Positions 43,318-52,842 are shown, counted from the stretch's first letter. The stretch is DNA of 64,000 nucleotides from Glycocaulis profundi (GCA_007050995.1 VJOU01000006.1:1-64000); one strand, 5' to 3'. The notes: generated by a model from the sequence alone, not told the origin. Translations and numbers: made by a program.

Positions 43318-44502
43318 TCAGGCGAGGGATTTGAGCGCGTCGACCAGGTCGGTCTTCTCCCAGGAGAAGCCGCCGTCGGCGTCCGGCGTCCGACCGAAAT
43401 GGCCATAGGCGGCGGTGCGCGCGTAGATCGGACGGTTGAGCTGCAGATGGGTGCGGATGCCGCGCGGCGAGAGGTTCACCAGCTCGCGCAGGCGCAGTTC
43501 GAGCTTCGCCTCGTCCACATCGCCCGTGCCGTGGGTGTCCACATAGACCGAGAGCGGCTTGGCCACGCCGATGGCGTAGGAGAGCTGGATGGTGCACTTC
43601 TTCGCCAGGCCCGCCGCGACGACGTTCTTGGCCAGATAGCGCGACACATACGCCGCCGAGCGGTCCACCTTCGTCGGGTCCTTGCCCGAGAAGGCGCCGC
43701 CGCCATGGGGCGCCGCGCCGCCATAGGTGTCCACGATGATCTTGCGGCCCGTCAGGCCCGCGTCCCCGTCCGGCCCGCCGATGACGAACTTGCCCGTCGG
43801 GTTGACGTAGAACTCGTCTTCAGGCGGGAACCAGCCCTCGGGCAGCACGCCCTTGACGACGGGGCGGACCAGCTCGCGCACGTCGTCGAGCGAGACGCCG
43901 TCCTTGTGCTGGGTGGAGACGACCACGCTGGTCACCCCCACCGGCTTGCCGTTCTCGTAGCGCAGGGTGACCTGGGACTTGGCGTCGGGCTCGAACTCGG
44001 GCCGCTCGCCCGATTTCCTGAGCCGCGCCATCTCCTTGAGGATCTGGTGGGAATAGGTGATCGGGGCGGGCATCAGCTCGGGCGTCTCGTCGGTGGCGAA
44101 ACCGAACATGATGCCCTGATCGCCCGCGCCCTCTTCGACATAGCTGCCCGAGCCCTCGTCGACACCCTGGGCGATGTCGGCGGACTGCTCGTGCAGATAG
44201 TTGGAGAACTCGGCCGTCTTCCAGTGGAAGCCGTCCTGCTCGTAGCCGATGTCGCGCACGGCCTCGCGCGCGGCGGCCTCGATCTCCGCGTCGTCGATCT
44301 CGCCCGCGCACCGCACCTCGCCCGCCAGCACGATCCGGTTGGTCGTAGTCAGGGTCTCGCACGCCACGCGCGCGACCGGATCCTTGGCGAGGAACAGATC
44401 GACGATGGCGTCCGAAATCCGGTCGCAGACCTTGTCGGGATGGCCCTCGGAAACGCTTTCAGAGGTGAAGAGGTAAGACTGTCGCGCCACGGGGCACTCC
44501 AT
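43318..44502 (-). CDS. metK: S-adenosylmethionine synthetase
   Basis: 394 residues. Makes SAM from methionine and ATP. Signatures: [15 protein letters not shown] at about 16-30, [16 protein letters not shown], and [19 protein letters not shown] (phosphate-binding loop). The ATG at 44502 lies inside a perfect interrupted palindrome (44499-44522) that also contains the AAGGA ribosome-binding site eight bases upstream; a GTG four codons further in (44490) is an alternative. The gene is 81 bp behind an XRE regulator and 4 bp before trmB. No known SAM riboswitch core is recognisable in the short leader. Confidence 0.97.
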   Translation of the reverse strand: MECPVARQSYLFTSESVSEGHPDKVCDRISDAIVDLFLAKDPVARVACETLTTTNRIVLAGEVRCAGEIDDAEIEAAAREAVRDIGYEQDGFHWKTAEFSNYLHEQSADIAQGVDEGSGSYVEEGAGDQGIMFGFATDETPELMPAPITYSHQILKEMARLRKSGERPEFEPDAKSQVTLRYENGKPVGVTSVVVSTQHKDGVSLDDVRELVRPVVKGVLPEGWFPPEDEFYVNPTGKFVIGGPDGDAGLTGRKIIVDTYGGAAPHGGGAFSGKDPTKVDRSAAYVSRYLAKNVVAAGLAKKCTIQLSYAIGVAKPLSVYVDTHGTGDVDEAKLELRLRELVNLSPRGIRTHLQLNRPIYARTAAYGHFGRTPDADGGFSWEKTDLVDALKSLA

Positions 44503-44522
44503 ATAAAGCTTCCTTTATATGG
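44499..44522 (-). promoter_or_regulatory. Perfect 24-bp interrupted palindrome over metK start
   Basis: Read on the minus strand, CCATATAAAG, a four-base spacer GAAG, then CTTTATATGG: ten-base arms with no mismatch. It spans the Shine-Dalgarno AAGGA and the ATG. It can be a DNA operator (the adjacent XRE regulator is the obvious candidate protein) or an RNA hairpin closing the start site; AT-rich arms in GC-rich DNA make chance unlikely. Confidence 0.7.
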
Positions 44523-44583
44523 TCGCTTTAAGACGATCCCGCGCCCGAAAGCAAGGCCTGTCCCCTGAATGCGGCTGGCGCGC

Positions 44584-45006
44584 TCAGCCCTGACCGTTCT
44601 CGGCGGCCTCCGCGGCCAGGGTCCGGACCAGTTCCAGAACCCGGCGGCGCACCTTGGGATCCTTGATCTTGGCGAAGGCCTGGGCCAGCGCGACGCCATC
44701 GGCGGACTGGATGAAATCGTCCACGATCGGGGTCTGGTCGCCTTCGGCGAAGCCCGGCGTCATCACGCTGTCGGACACGCCATCGTAGAAAAAGGACACC
44801 GGCACGTCGAGCACGCGGGCGAGCACCCAGAGCCGGCCCGCCCCGATGCGGTTCGCGCCACGCTCGTATTTCTGGACCTGCTGGAAGGTCACGCCCAGCT
44901 CTTCGCCGAGCTTTTCCTGGCTCATGTTCAGAAGCTGACGCCTGAGCCGGACCCGTGAGCCGACATGCCGGTCTACGGGATTGGGGCCTCTGGGATTGGT
45001 GCTCAT
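44584..45006 (-). CDS. XRE-family regulator beside metK
   Basis: 140 residues. Helix-turn-helix at about 15-70 (GSRVRLRRQLLNMSQEKLGEELG, FQQVQKYERGANRIGAGRL), followed by a linker and a C-terminal helical part (LAQAFAKIKDPKVRRRVLELVRTLA). Similar in layout to the regulator at 22335. XRE genes next to metK occur repeatedly in alphaproteobacteria (from memory), and the palindrome at the metK start is a plausible target. Start ATG 45006. Confidence 0.88.
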   Translation of the reverse strand: MSTNPRGPNPVDRHVGSRVRLRRQLLNMSQEKLGEELGVTFQQVQKYERGANRIGAGRLWVLARVLDVPVSFFYDGVSDSVMTPGFAEGDQTPIVDDFIQSADGVALAQAFAKIKDPKVRRRVLELVRTLAAEAAENGQG

Positions 45007-45063
45007 GGCGGTCGGGTCCCTGCATGATGGCCAGACACAGTTATGCGCCTGTCCTTCAATTCT

Positions 45064-46686
45064 TTAAAGCGGCTTGCGTTCCGACCCCCCGCCGGCCCGC
45101 GCCCCGCGCAGCATCAAGCTAAAAACCACCCATGACGCCAGAAGCAGAAATATCCCGCCAAGGAGCCACGGCCAGTCTCCATATCGTGCGTAGAATGTTT
45201 CTGGCAGTGCTGCAAGTAGTTCAATATCAACAGCTTGGCTCGCCCTGAGGTCGAGTAGAACAACCCCGCGACCATAGGCATCTATCAGACCCGATATTCC
45301 AGCCGACGCGGAACGGACCATCGGAAGTCCTTCTTCGAGCGCCCGAAATCTCGCCTGGTTCAAGTGCTGACGCGGTCCTGAAGAATTCCCGTACCAGGCA
45401 TCATTGGAAATATTAACCAATAATTCCGGACGCTCGAAACCTCTGGGGACGAACCTAGGAAATATCACCTCGTAACAAATCAAGGGTGCAAAAGAGGGCA
45501 TGCCCTCAACTCTCACGGTCTGCGATTCGTCTCCGGGCGTGTAGAAAGGCACCAGATTGGACAGCGTCTCGAAGCCGAGCAGTTCCGTCAGCGGACGGAC
45601 GGGATTGCCCTCGCCGAACGGCACCAGGCGCACCTTGTCGTAAAGCCCGTCCACCGCGGCATACCCGCCGGTGAACTGCAGGGAGGCCAGCGAGTTGTAG
45701 GCCCGCCAGGCGGTCTGGTCGCCCTCGATCCGGGTCACGCCCGAGATCAGGCGACCGTCGGCGGGCATCACGTCGCTGATCCAGTCCAGAACCGCCTCGT
45801 CCTGCAGCATGAAGCCGGGAACCGCGCCCTCGGGCCAGATCACAGCGTCCACGTCTTCCAGACCCGGCTCGGCGGTGAGCTGTAGATAGGCGTCCAGGAT
45901 CTCCAGCCGGTTCTCGCGCACCTTGGCCTGCTGGGGCACGTTGAGCTGCACAATGCGCAGGGTCTGGCCCGTGGGCTGGGTCTCAGCCCCCGCCAGCCGG
46001 GCCGCGCCGAAGCCCCACAGCCCCGCCAGCATGACCACTGACACCGCCAGCGGCAGGACGCGCGCCAGACGTGACCCGGCTCCGAACAGGGCCGCGGGGC
46101 TGGCGAAGGCGTAGAGCACCACCGCCGACAGGCCCGCCGCCCCGATCACGCTGGCGATCTGGCTCATGGCGCCGCCGGCGGCGAAGACATGGCCGGGCAG
46201 GTTCCACGGGAAACCCGACAGGATGGTCGAGCGCAGAAGCTCCACCGCGATGAACAGCGCGGCGAACACCCCGATGCGGAACGGCCCGGGCGGGGCGAAC
46301 TTCGCGTAGAGCGCGCCCGCCAGCCCCCAGAAGAGGGCGAGCCCGCCGGGCATCACGATCAGCGGCGCCCAGATCAGCCAGGCATGATCGCCCGCGCTGA
46401 CCAGAAAGGCGTTCGCCACCCACCACGTCCCGCCCAGGAACATGCCCGAGGCGAAGGCCCAGGCGCGCAGGAAGCCCGAGCGCAGAGGCCGGGCCGTTCC
46501 CCGCGCGGCGTCGAGCATGACCACCAGCAGGACCAGCGCCGCGATCAGGGCGGGCTGGATATGGAAGGGGGAATGGGCGAGCACGCTGAACGCGCCCGCC
46601 AGAAACAGGACGAGCGCCGCCTTCCAGCCGGTCAGGGCGTCCAGGCGCGCGCGCAGGGCGGACAGGCTGGCGGCCGCGCGGCTCAC
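45064..46686 (-). CDS. lnt: Apolipoprotein N-acyltransferase
   Basis: 540 residues. Adds the third acyl chain to lipoproteins in the inner membrane. N-terminal membrane domain with about six helices, then a nitrilase domain with the catalytic triad: Glu in IWPEGAVPG, Lys in YDKVRLVPFGE, Cys in PLICYEVIFP; NISNDAWYG is the conserved substrate loop; a last helix is near the C-terminus. GTG 46686 overlaps the corC stop (GTGA). The part from about 45530 down to the stop has clearly lower GC (43-50 % in several 60-base lines) than the first two thirds, although the protein stays intact; this looks like a recombined or transferred 3' segment. Confidence 0.93.
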   Translation of the reverse strand: MSRAAASLSALRARLDALTGWKAALVLFLAGAFSVLAHSPFHIQPALIAALVLLVVMLDAARGTARPLRSGFLRAWAFASGMFLGGTWWVANAFLVSAGDHAWLIWAPLIVMPGGLALFWGLAGALYAKFAPPGPFRIGVFAALFIAVELLRSTILSGFPWNLPGHVFAAGGAMSQIASVIGAAGLSAVVLYAFASPAALFGAGSRLARVLPLAVSVVMLAGLWGFGAARLAGAETQPTGQTLRIVQLNVPQQAKVRENRLEILDAYLQLTAEPGLEDVDAVIWPEGAVPGFMLQDEAVLDWISDVMPADGRLISGVTRIEGDQTAWRAYNSLASLQFTGGYAAVDGLYDKVRLVPFGEGNPVRPLTELLGFETLSNLVPFYTPGDESQTVRVEGMPSFAPLICYEVIFPRFVPRGFERPELLVNISNDAWYGNSSGPRQHLNQARFRALEEGLPMVRSASAGISGLIDAYGRGVVLLDLRASQAVDIELLAALPETFYARYGDWPWLLGGIFLLLASWVVFSLMLRGARAGGGSERKPL

Positions 46687-47594
46687 GCTTCGGCGGCCCC
46701 GGCCACGGCGGGCGGGGCGGGACGCACCCGCAGCCGCTTGATCCGGCGCGGATCGGAATCGAGCACTTCGAAGTCCAGCCCCGAGGAATGGCGGATCACC
46801 TCGCCGCGTTCGGGCACGCGGCCCGCCAGCATGAAGATCAGCCCGCCCAGCGTGTCCACGTCCTCGTCCTCTTCCGGAGTGGCGATCTCGCGGCCCACCG
46901 CCGCTTCGAGCTCGTCGATGGTGGCCCGGGCGTCCGCCTCCCACACGGCGGGGCCGCGCGGACGCACCGCCGGGCCTTCGTCCTGGTCGTGCTCGTCGTC
47001 GATATCGCCCACGATGGGTTCGAGCAGGTCCTCGAGCGTGACCAGCCCGTCCGTGCCGCCGAACTCGTCGACCACCAGCGCCATGTGCATGCGCCGCGAC
47101 TGCATCCGGAACAGAAGGTCGGTCGCCTTCATCGAGGGTGGCACGTAGAGCAGGGGGCGGCGGATCTCGGGCAGGATGCGCGCGTGCGACCAGCCTTCGG
47201 GCCGCGCGCCGGTCTCGTCGCCCGCCAGACGGCTGACCACGTCCTTGATGTGGACCACCCCCACCGGATCGTCGAGCGTCTCGCGATAGATGGGCAGGCG
47301 CGAGTGGGCGGCGTCCGCGAAGGTGCGCGCCAGCTCGCCCAGAGGCGTGTCGATCTCCACCGCGGTGATGTCCGCGCGCGGCACCATCACGTCCGCCACC
47401 CGCAGGGTCTCCAGCGCGGAGGCGTTCAGGAGCAGCTCGGGAACCGGCGCGGGGCCGTTCTGGCCGGGGCCGGTCTCGCTGATCGCCGCGTCGAGCGGGG
47501 CGGCGGCCACGTCGCCGCGGCGGCTCACTTTCCGCGTGATGCGGGCGATCAGACTTCGAGGTCGGGGGTCGTCGCTGGGCAAGGTCGGTCTCAA
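46683..47594 (-). CDS. corC: CorC/HlyC-type CBS-pair protein
   Basis: 303 residues from TTG 47594 in a TTGA overlap with ybeY. Two CBS domains (VADVMVPRADITAVE and, after a linker, LYVPPSMKATDLLFRMQ) are followed by a CorC_HlyC transporter-associated domain (DARATIDELEAAVGREI, DTLGGLIFMLAGRVPERGEV). No transmembrane domain, so this is the soluble CorC form. It has been linked with cobalt/magnesium efflux, but the constant neighbourhood with ybeY and lnt suggests a broader envelope role. Confidence 0.88.
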   Translation of the reverse strand: MRPTLPSDDPRPRSLIARITRKVSRRGDVAAAPLDAAISETGPGQNGPAPVPELLLNASALETLRVADVMVPRADITAVEIDTPLGELARTFADAAHSRLPIYRETLDDPVGVVHIKDVVSRLAGDETGARPEGWSHARILPEIRRPLLYVPPSMKATDLLFRMQSRRMHMALVVDEFGGTDGLVTLEDLLEPIVGDIDDEHDQDEGPAVRPRGPAVWEADARATIDELEAAVGREIATPEEDEDVDTLGGLIFMLAGRVPERGEVIRHSSGLDFEVLDSDPRRIKRLRVRPAPPAVAGAAEA

Positions 47595-48061
47595 ACCTGT
47601 CGATAGGGATCGGCGATGCCGATCTCGGCGAGCGCGGCGGTCTCGATGGCTTCCATCGCCTCCGCGGAGGCCTCGTCCTGATGGTCGAGGCCGTTGAGAT
47701 GCAGAACGCCGTGCACCGTCAGATGGGCGGCGTGGTCGATCAGCGCAACGCCCTTCTCCCGCGCCTCGCGCTCGCACGTCTCATAGGCCAGCGCCACGTC
47801 GCCGGGATAGTCCTCGGTTGCGGGCGCGGGGAAGGAGAGCACGTTGGTGGGCCGGTCCTTGCCGCGCCAGCGCGCGTTCAGGGCCTGCACGGCGGCGTCG
47901 GAGGTGAACAGGACCGCCGCCGCGCCGGGGCGCGGGGCGTCCAGCCGGGACAGGGCGGCGGAGACGGCGGCCAGGCAGCGGGGCTCCAGCCCCTCGGCCG
48001 CCGCCCATCTGTCGTCCTCGATGACGCATTCGGCCGGATCGTCAGCCACGATGGCGTCCAT
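47591..48061 (-). CDS. ybeY: Endoribonuclease YbeY
   Basis: 156 residues. Single-strand endoribonuclease acting in 16S rRNA 3' maturation and ribosome quality control. The zinc site H-x3-H-x5-H is visible in HGVLHLNGLDH; also NVLSFPAP and the conserved arginine of LNARWRGKDRPT. Stop overlaps corC by 4 bp and its ATG shares one base with the phoH stop. Confidence 0.95.
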   Translation of the reverse strand: MDAIVADDPAECVIEDDRWAAAEGLEPRCLAAVSAALSRLDAPRPGAAAVLFTSDAAVQALNARWRGKDRPTNVLSFPAPATEDYPGDVALAYETCEREAREKGVALIDHAAHLTVHGVLHLNGLDHQDEASAEAMEAIETAALAEIGIADPYRQV

Positions 48062-49080
48062 CAGCCCTTCCCTTCGGCCCGCTCGTACGCTTCCACGATC
48101 TGCGCGACGAGGTCGTGACGGACCACGTCCGCGCGCGTGAACCGATTGATGCCGATCCGGGGCACGCCTTCAAGGATTTTCAGCGCGTGGGCCAGGCCGG
48201 ACGGCTCGCGCGGGTGCAGGTCGGTCTGGCTGGGATCGCCGGTCACGGCCATGCGCGAGCCCTCGCCCAGACGGGTCAGCACCATGCGCATCTGCGCCAC
48301 GGTGGCGTTCTGGGCCTCGTCGCAGATCACGAAGGCCCGGTTCAGGGTCCGCCCGCGCATGAAGGCGAGCGGAGCGACCTCCACCCGGCCCTCCTCGCGC
48401 ATCTTGTCCGACACCCGCTGGCCCAGCGCGTCGCGCAGGGAGTCCCAGATGGGCAGCAGATAGGGGTCGATCTTCTCGGCCAGATCGCCGGGCAGGAAGC
48501 CCAGCCGTTCGCCGGCCTCGACCGCCGGGCGGGTGATGATCAGCCGTTCGACCTCGCCCAGGGCCAGCCGCGACGCGCCATAGGCCACCGCGAGCAGGGT
48601 CTTGCCCGTGCCCGCGGGACCGACGCCGAACACCATGTCATACGAACGGTCGTCCTTGAGCATCCGCACGTAGTCGCGCTGGCCGTTGGTGCGCGCGGCG
48701 AAGCTGGAGCCGCGCGGCACGCGGATGATGGAGTCCACCTCCTCGCCCGCGTCCGCGTCGTCCATCACGCAGGCCGCCCGCACCGCGGCGGGGTCGATCT
48801 GCAGGTTCTGCTCGGCGCGCGAATACAGCGCGTTCAGCACCCGGCGTGCATCGGTGCGCCCGCGGGCCTCGGGGCCGGTGACGACCACCTGCCCGCCGCC
48901 GGGCGCTTCCAGCCGCACGCCCAGCTCGCGCTCGACCACGGCGAAATTCTCATGGCCGGGACCCGCCACCGCGCGGACCAGCTCCGCGTCCTCGAAATGC
49001 AGGGTTTCGGAGGCCTGGCGCTGGGGGCGGCGGGCGCGCGAGGCGGATTTGCTCTGGGAAGGCTTGGGGTTCCGGCTCAC
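48061..49080 (-). CDS. phoH: PhoH-like ATPase (YbeZ)
   Basis: 339 residues. Walker A GPAGTGKT at 154-161, [20 protein letters not shown], Walker [12 protein letters not shown] and [10 protein letters not shown]: the standard PhoH/YbeZ set, a superfamily-I-like NTPase that partners YbeY. A short KH-like N-terminal region ([24 protein letters not shown]) precedes it. The first 25 residues are basic and variable. GTG start in a GTGA overlap with miaB. Confidence 0.94.
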   Translation of the reverse strand: MSRNPKPSQSKSASRARRPQRQASETLHFEDAELVRAVAGPGHENFAVVERELGVRLEAPGGGQVVVTGPEARGRTDARRVLNALYSRAEQNLQIDPAAVRAACVMDDADAGEEVDSIIRVPRGSSFAARTNGQRDYVRMLKDDRSYDMVFGVGPAGTGKTLLAVAYGASRLALGEVERLIITRPAVEAGERLGFLPGDLAEKIDPYLLPIWDSLRDALGQRVSDKMREEGRVEVAPLAFMRGRTLNRAFVICDEAQNATVAQMRMVLTRLGEGSRMAVTGDPSQTDLHPREPSGLAHALKILEGVPRIGINRFTRADVVRHDLVAQIVEAYERAEGKG

Positions 49081-50477
49081 GCGGCGCTGCGCTCCCCGCC
49101 CGTCAGCCGTCCGGCCAGGGCGTTTCTGGAGGCGGAGAGGATCTCCACCTCGGCGATCTGTCCGATCAGGCTCTCAGGCCCGTCGCAGTGGACCGCCTGA
49201 AGATAGGGGCTCCGCCCGCCCAGCTGGCCCGGCTTGCGCCCCCTGCGCTCGAACAGCACCGGCAGGGTGCGGCCCGTCATGGAGGCGTTGAAGGCCTCCT
49301 GCTGGCTGTTCAGCAGCGCCTGCAGGCGGGCCAGACGGTCCGATTTCACGTCCTCGTCCACCTGTCCGGGCAGGGCCGCGCCCGGCGTGCCGGGGCGGCG
49401 CGAATACTTGAACGAGAAGGCCGAGGCGTGCCCGACCGCGTCGACCAGCGCCAGCGTCTCTTGAAAGTCCGCCTCGGTCTCGCCGGGGAAGCCCACGATG
49501 AAATCGCCCGAGATGGCGATGTCGGGCCGCGCCGCACGCAGCCGCTCGATCACCGCCAGATAGCTCGCCGCGGTGTGCTTGCGGTTCATCGCCCGCAGGA
49601 TCCGGTCCGATCCCGCCTGCACCGGCAGGTGCAGATAGGGCATGAGCTTGGGCTCCTCGGCGAAGGCGGCGATCAGCTCGTCGTCCATGTCGTTGGGATG
49701 GGAGGTGGTGAAGCGGATGCGGTCGATCCCGCCGATCAGCCCCAGATGGCGCACCAGCCGGCCCAGCGACCACGATCCGGCCTCTGCGCCCGGCGCCGCG
49801 CCGTGATAGGCGTTGACGTTCTGGCCCAGCAGGGTGACCTCGCGCACGCCCTTCGCGGCGAGCTGGCGGATTTCGGCGGTCACCTGGTCCACGGGGCGGG
49901 ACCATTCCGGCCCCCGGGTGTAGGGCACCACGCAGAACGAGCAGAACTTGTCGCAGCCCTCCTGCACGGTGACGAAGGCGGTGTGGCCCTCCACCTGCCG
50001 GGCGGGGGCGGCGAGCCGGTCGAACTTCTCCTCGACCTCGAATTCGGTGTCCAGCGCCTCGCCGCGCTCGCGGTGCACGCTGGCGATCAGCTCGGGCAGC
50101 TTGTGATAGGTCTGGGGGCCGACCACCAGATCGACCACCGGCGCCCGGCGCTGGATCTCCGCGCCCTCGGCCTGGGCCACGCAGCCCGCCACGGTCACGG
50201 TCATGGTCCCGCCCTCGGCGGCCCGCGCTTCCTTGAGCGGTTTCAGGCGGCCCAGCTCGGAATAGACCTTCTCGGCGGCCTTCTCGCGGATGTGGCAGGT
50301 GTTCAGGATGACCAGATCCGCGCCGTCGGGCGCGTCGGCGGGCTCATAGCCCAGCGGAGCCAGCACGTCGCGCATGCGCTCGGAATCATACACGTTCATC
50401 TGGCACCCGTAGGTCTTGATGAACAGACGCTTGCGGGCGGCCTTTCCGGTCTCGGTCGTCATGGTCTCAGCGGTCAT
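49077..50477 (-). CDS. miaB: tRNA-2-methylthio-N6-dimethylallyladenosine synthase
   Basis: 466 residues. Radical-SAM methylthiotransferase for ms2i6A37. N-terminal auxiliary cluster cysteines C25 (KTYGCQMN), C61 ([10 protein letters not shown]), C99 (VAGCVAQ); radical-SAM cluster C175-xxx-C179-xx-C182 ([16 protein letters not shown]); C-terminal TRAM domain ([25 protein letters not shown]). First gene of the tightly overlapped miaB-phoH-ybeY-corC-lnt run. ATG 50477 or the ATG five codons later. Confidence 0.96.
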   Translation of the reverse strand: MTAETMTTETGKAARKRLFIKTYGCQMNVYDSERMRDVLAPLGYEPADAPDGADLVILNTCHIREKAAEKVYSELGRLKPLKEARAAEGGTMTVTVAGCVAQAEGAEIQRRAPVVDLVVGPQTYHKLPELIASVHRERGEALDTEFEVEEKFDRLAAPARQVEGHTAFVTVQEGCDKFCSFCVVPYTRGPEWSRPVDQVTAEIRQLAAKGVREVTLLGQNVNAYHGAAPGAEAGSWSLGRLVRHLGLIGGIDRIRFTTSHPNDMDDELIAAFAEEPKLMPYLHLPVQAGSDRILRAMNRKHTAASYLAVIERLRAARPDIAISGDFIVGFPGETEADFQETLALVDAVGHASAFSFKYSRRPGTPGAALPGQVDEDVKSDRLARLQALLNSQQEAFNASMTGRTLPVLFERRGRKPGQLGGRSPYLQAVHCDGPESLIGQIAEVEILSASRNALAGRLTGGERSAA

Positions 50478-50510
50478 CAGGCGGTCCTGAACGGCGAATG
50501 CGCGCTGCGG

Positions 50511-50519
50511 TTATCCACA
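50511..50519 (+). promoter_or_regulatory. Perfect DnaA-box sequence upstream of miaB
   Basis: TTATCCACA matches the strict E. coli-type DnaA box. It is 34 bp upstream of the miaB start in a 111-bp gap between fur and miaB. A single box in AT-poor DNA is unusual but chance is possible. Confidence 0.35.
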
Positions 50520-50588
50520 GCGCGCCCCTGAGGCGGTTATGGGTGAAACGGCCAGCGCGCGCAAGGCGGGCGGCTGGAAGTCGCGAGC

Positions 50589-51020
50589 CTACTCGCCGTC
50601 CTTGAGCTTGATGCCGTACAGCTCCAGACGGTGGTCCACCAGCCGGTAGCCGAGGCGGCGGGCGATGGCTTCCTTCTGGCGCTCGATCTCCTCGTCGACG
50701 AACTCGATCACGTCGCCCGATTTCAGATCGATCAGGTGGTGATGGTGCTCCTCGGTCGCCTCTTCATAGCGCGACCGGCCGTCGCGGAAATCATGGCGCT
50801 CGATGATCCCGGCCTCCTCGAACAGGCGCACGGTGCGATACACCGTGGCCAGCGAGATGCGCGAGTCCACCTCCGAGGCGCGGCGATGCAGTTCCTCGGC
50901 GTCGGGGTGGTCTTCAGACATCGACAGCACGCGCGCGATCACCCGGCGCTGCTCGGTCATGCGCAGGCCCTTCTCCACGCAGAGCTTCTCGATCCTGTCG
51001 GGCATCGTGGTGGTGTGCAT
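50589..51020 (-). CDS. fur: Ferric uptake regulator
   Basis: 143 residues. Winged-helix DNA-binding domain (RMTEQRRVIARVLSMSEDHP, ISLATVYRTVRLFEEAGII) and metal/dimer domain with EEHHHHLIDLKSGDVIEF. The CxxC zinc pairs of gamma-proteobacterial Fur are absent, as usual for alphaproteobacterial Fur. ATG 51020 has GGGAGG six bases upstream; a second ATG five codons later is the usual family start but has no such signal. Position between rimI and miaB matches related genomes. Confidence 0.92.
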   Translation of the reverse strand: MHTTTMPDRIEKLCVEKGLRMTEQRRVIARVLSMSEDHPDAEELHRRASEVDSRISLATVYRTVRLFEEAGIIERHDFRDGRSRYEEATEEHHHHLIDLKSGDVIEFVDEEIERQKEAIARRLGYRLVDHRLELYGIKLKDGE

Positions 51021-51098
51021 GCTTCGCCTCCCGCGCGTTCAAAGGAGAATATCGGCGCGGGAGCCGCGCCTGTCCATCTCAATGGCTGTCCAGAAGCC

Positions 51099-51563
51099 CT
51101 AATCAGACCCGTAGGGCGGCGGTTTCGCAAGGCGCTTTTCCAGAAGCCGGGCGTCCGCGCCGTCCGCGTAATACCCTTTGCGCCCGCCGCAGACCGTCCA
51201 GCCCGCGCCCTCGTAGAGCGCGATGGCCGCGGCGTTGCGCTCGGAGACCTCCAGAAACAGGCGCTGGGCGCCCGCCGCCTCCGCCCGGTCTTCCATCGCC
51301 GCCAGCAGCGCCCGCCCGGTCCCCGCCCGGCGTCCGTCCGGCGCGATGCCGAAGGTCAGAACCTCCGCCTCGTCCGCCACCGCGCGGTACAGGACGAAGC
51401 CTTCAGCCACGCCGTCCCGGCTGGCGATCAGCGCGGTCACGCCCAGGCTGGACAGGAGCGCCTTGAACGCGCCCTCGTTCCACGGATCGTCGAACATGGC
51501 CGGGTGCAGCGCCGCGAGCAGCCCGGCGGCTTCGGGGCCCGCGGTCTCGATGCGCAGGCTCAT
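51099..51563 (-). CDS. rimI: Ribosomal-protein-alanine N-acetyltransferase
   Basis: 154 residues, GNAT fold. Acetyl-CoA loop APDGRRAGTGRALL (R/Q-x-x-G-x-G/A) and the RimI-type RLFLEVSERNAAAIALYEGAGW. The start MSLRIETAGPEAAGLLAALHPAMFDDPW fits RimI. It overlaps tsaB by 4 bp; tsaB-rimI pairs are common. Substrate in vivo may be S18 or other N-termini. Confidence 0.88.
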   Translation of the reverse strand: MSLRIETAGPEAAGLLAALHPAMFDDPWNEGAFKALLSSLGVTALIASRDGVAEGFVLYRAVADEAEVLTFGIAPDGRRAGTGRALLAAMEDRAEAAGAQRLFLEVSERNAAAIALYEGAGWTVCGGRKGYYADGADARLLEKRLAKPPPYGSD

Positions 51564-52207
51564 GCCGGCTCCAGCCCGCCGGGCAGCTTGGCGTCCGGGG
51601 GCCGGGCGTAAAGCGGGCTGGGCGGCGGCGCGTCATCGGGCAGCTCGCACGCCAGTGCGATCAGGGCCGCCAGCGGCGATCCGTCCGGCGCGGTCCCGCC
51701 CAGCAGCGGCACGCCCGAGCCCGCCAGCAGCCAGTCCGGCGACAGCCGCTCGCGCGCCTGCTCGATGCCCATCCGTTCGGGTTCGCCCAGCGCCGCGCCG
51801 TGGCGGAAGATCTGGATCACCACCTCGCCGCGCCTGGCGTCATGGATCGCGGCCACGTCCCGCGAGCCCGCCGGATCGGCGGTCCGCGCCCATGCCGAGA
51901 GATTGGAGACCCCGACCGCCCTGCCGCCCGTGGCCAGCGCCAGACCGCGCGCGAAAGCGGTCCCGACCCGGGTCCCGGCGAAACTGCCCGGCCCGGTGGC
52001 CGCCGCGATCCGCGACAGGGCGGCTGGGGCGAGGCCCGCGCGCTTGAGCAGCTCTGCGGTCATCGGCGCCAGCCGCTCGGCATGGCCCCGGGCCATGTCC
52101 TCGCGAATCTCCACCACCTCGCCGCCGTCCATCCGGATGGCGGCGGCGCACCAGCGCGCGGTGGTGTCGAGAACGAGGATGGGACCGGGAACGGGCTTGG
52201 GTGTCAT
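51560..52207 (-). CDS. tsaB: tRNA t6A modification protein TsaB
   Basis: 215 residues. ASKHA-fold protein: ILVLDTTARWCAAAI at the N-terminus, HAERLAPMTAELL and the diagnostic IAAATGPGSFAGTRVGTAFARGLA. TsaB dimerises with TsaD for threonylcarbamoyl-adenosine synthesis. Overlaps rimI by 4 bp; starts 5 bp before the nitroreductase stop, so it is the second gene of that transcript. Confidence 0.92.
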   Translation of the reverse strand: MTPKPVPGPILVLDTTARWCAAAIRMDGGEVVEIREDMARGHAERLAPMTAELLKRAGLAPAALSRIAAATGPGSFAGTRVGTAFARGLALATGGRAVGVSNLSAWARTADPAGSRDVAAIHDARRGEVVIQIFRHGAALGEPERMGIEQARERLSPDWLLAGSGVPLLGGTAPDGSPLAALIALACELPDDAPPPSPLYARPPDAKLPGGLEPA

Positions 52208-52212
52208 GCGCC

Positions 52213-52842
52213 CTATTTAAGGATTTTCGCCGCCTGGTCGAAGGGCAGACGCGGCAGGCGGGGGAAAAGCTTCTCTTCCGTGCCATAGCCCAGATTGATC
52301 AGGAAGTTCGAGCGCCAGTGCTTCATCTCCGGATCGCCCTCGAAGAACTCCTTGTCCACGCCGGCCTTGTCGAACCCGCTCATCCCGCCTGAATCGATGC
52401 CCAGCGCCCGGGCGGCGAGGATCAGATAGGCGCCCTGCAGCGTGCCGTTGCGGAAGCCGTTCTCCTTGCGGGACTCCTCCGCCTCGAACCAGTCCTTGGC
52501 CTCGGGGCTGTGGGGGAAGAGCTGGGGGATTTTCTCGTGGAACGTCCAGTCCCAGGCCACCACCACGGTGACCGGGGCGGTCATGGTCTTGTCCACGTTG
52601 GACTCGATCAGGTGGGGCTTGAGCCGCTTCTGGGCCTCGCCGCGCAGGAACAGGAAACGCGCCGGGCTCTGGTTCGCGCTGGTGGGGCCGAACTTCATCA
52701 GTTCGTATAGCGCCTTCAGGTCCGCGTCGGAAATGTCGCGGTCCTCCCACGAATAGAAGGTCCGCGCCTCGCGGAAGAGCTGGTCCAGGGCGTGGTCCGA
52801 CAGCGGCTCGTGCCGGTTTTCCAAGGCGAGATCATAGGGCAT
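52213..52842 (-). CDS. Nitroreductase-family protein, RutE/HadB-like
   Basis: 209 residues, FMN-dependent nitroreductase fold. Begins with LDQLFREARTFYSWEDRDISDADLKALYELMKFGPTSANQSPARF compared over the family: FREART..W, the FMN-binding SANQSPARF segment and the late GIDSGGMSGFD region are those of malonic semialdehyde reductase RutE. Other rut genes are absent, so pyrimidine catabolism is not supported; a general NAD(P)H reductase is as likely. Confidence 0.85.
   Translation of the reverse strand: MPYDLALENRHEPLSDHALDQLFREARTFYSWEDRDISDADLKALYELMKFGPTSANQSPARFLFLRGEAQKRLKPHLIESNVDKTMTAPVTVVVAWDWTFHEKIPQLFPHSPEAKDWFEAEESRKENGFRNGTLQGAYLILAARALGIDSGGMSGFDKAGVDKEFFEGDPEMKHWRSNFLINLGYGTEEKLFPRLPRLPFDQAAKILK

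Noticed and set aside
44503-44583. Possible SAM riboswitch before metK
   Set aside because: The leader is only about 80 bp and I see no core of the SAM-I, SAM-II or SAM/SAH classes; the only clear structure is the start-codon palindrome.
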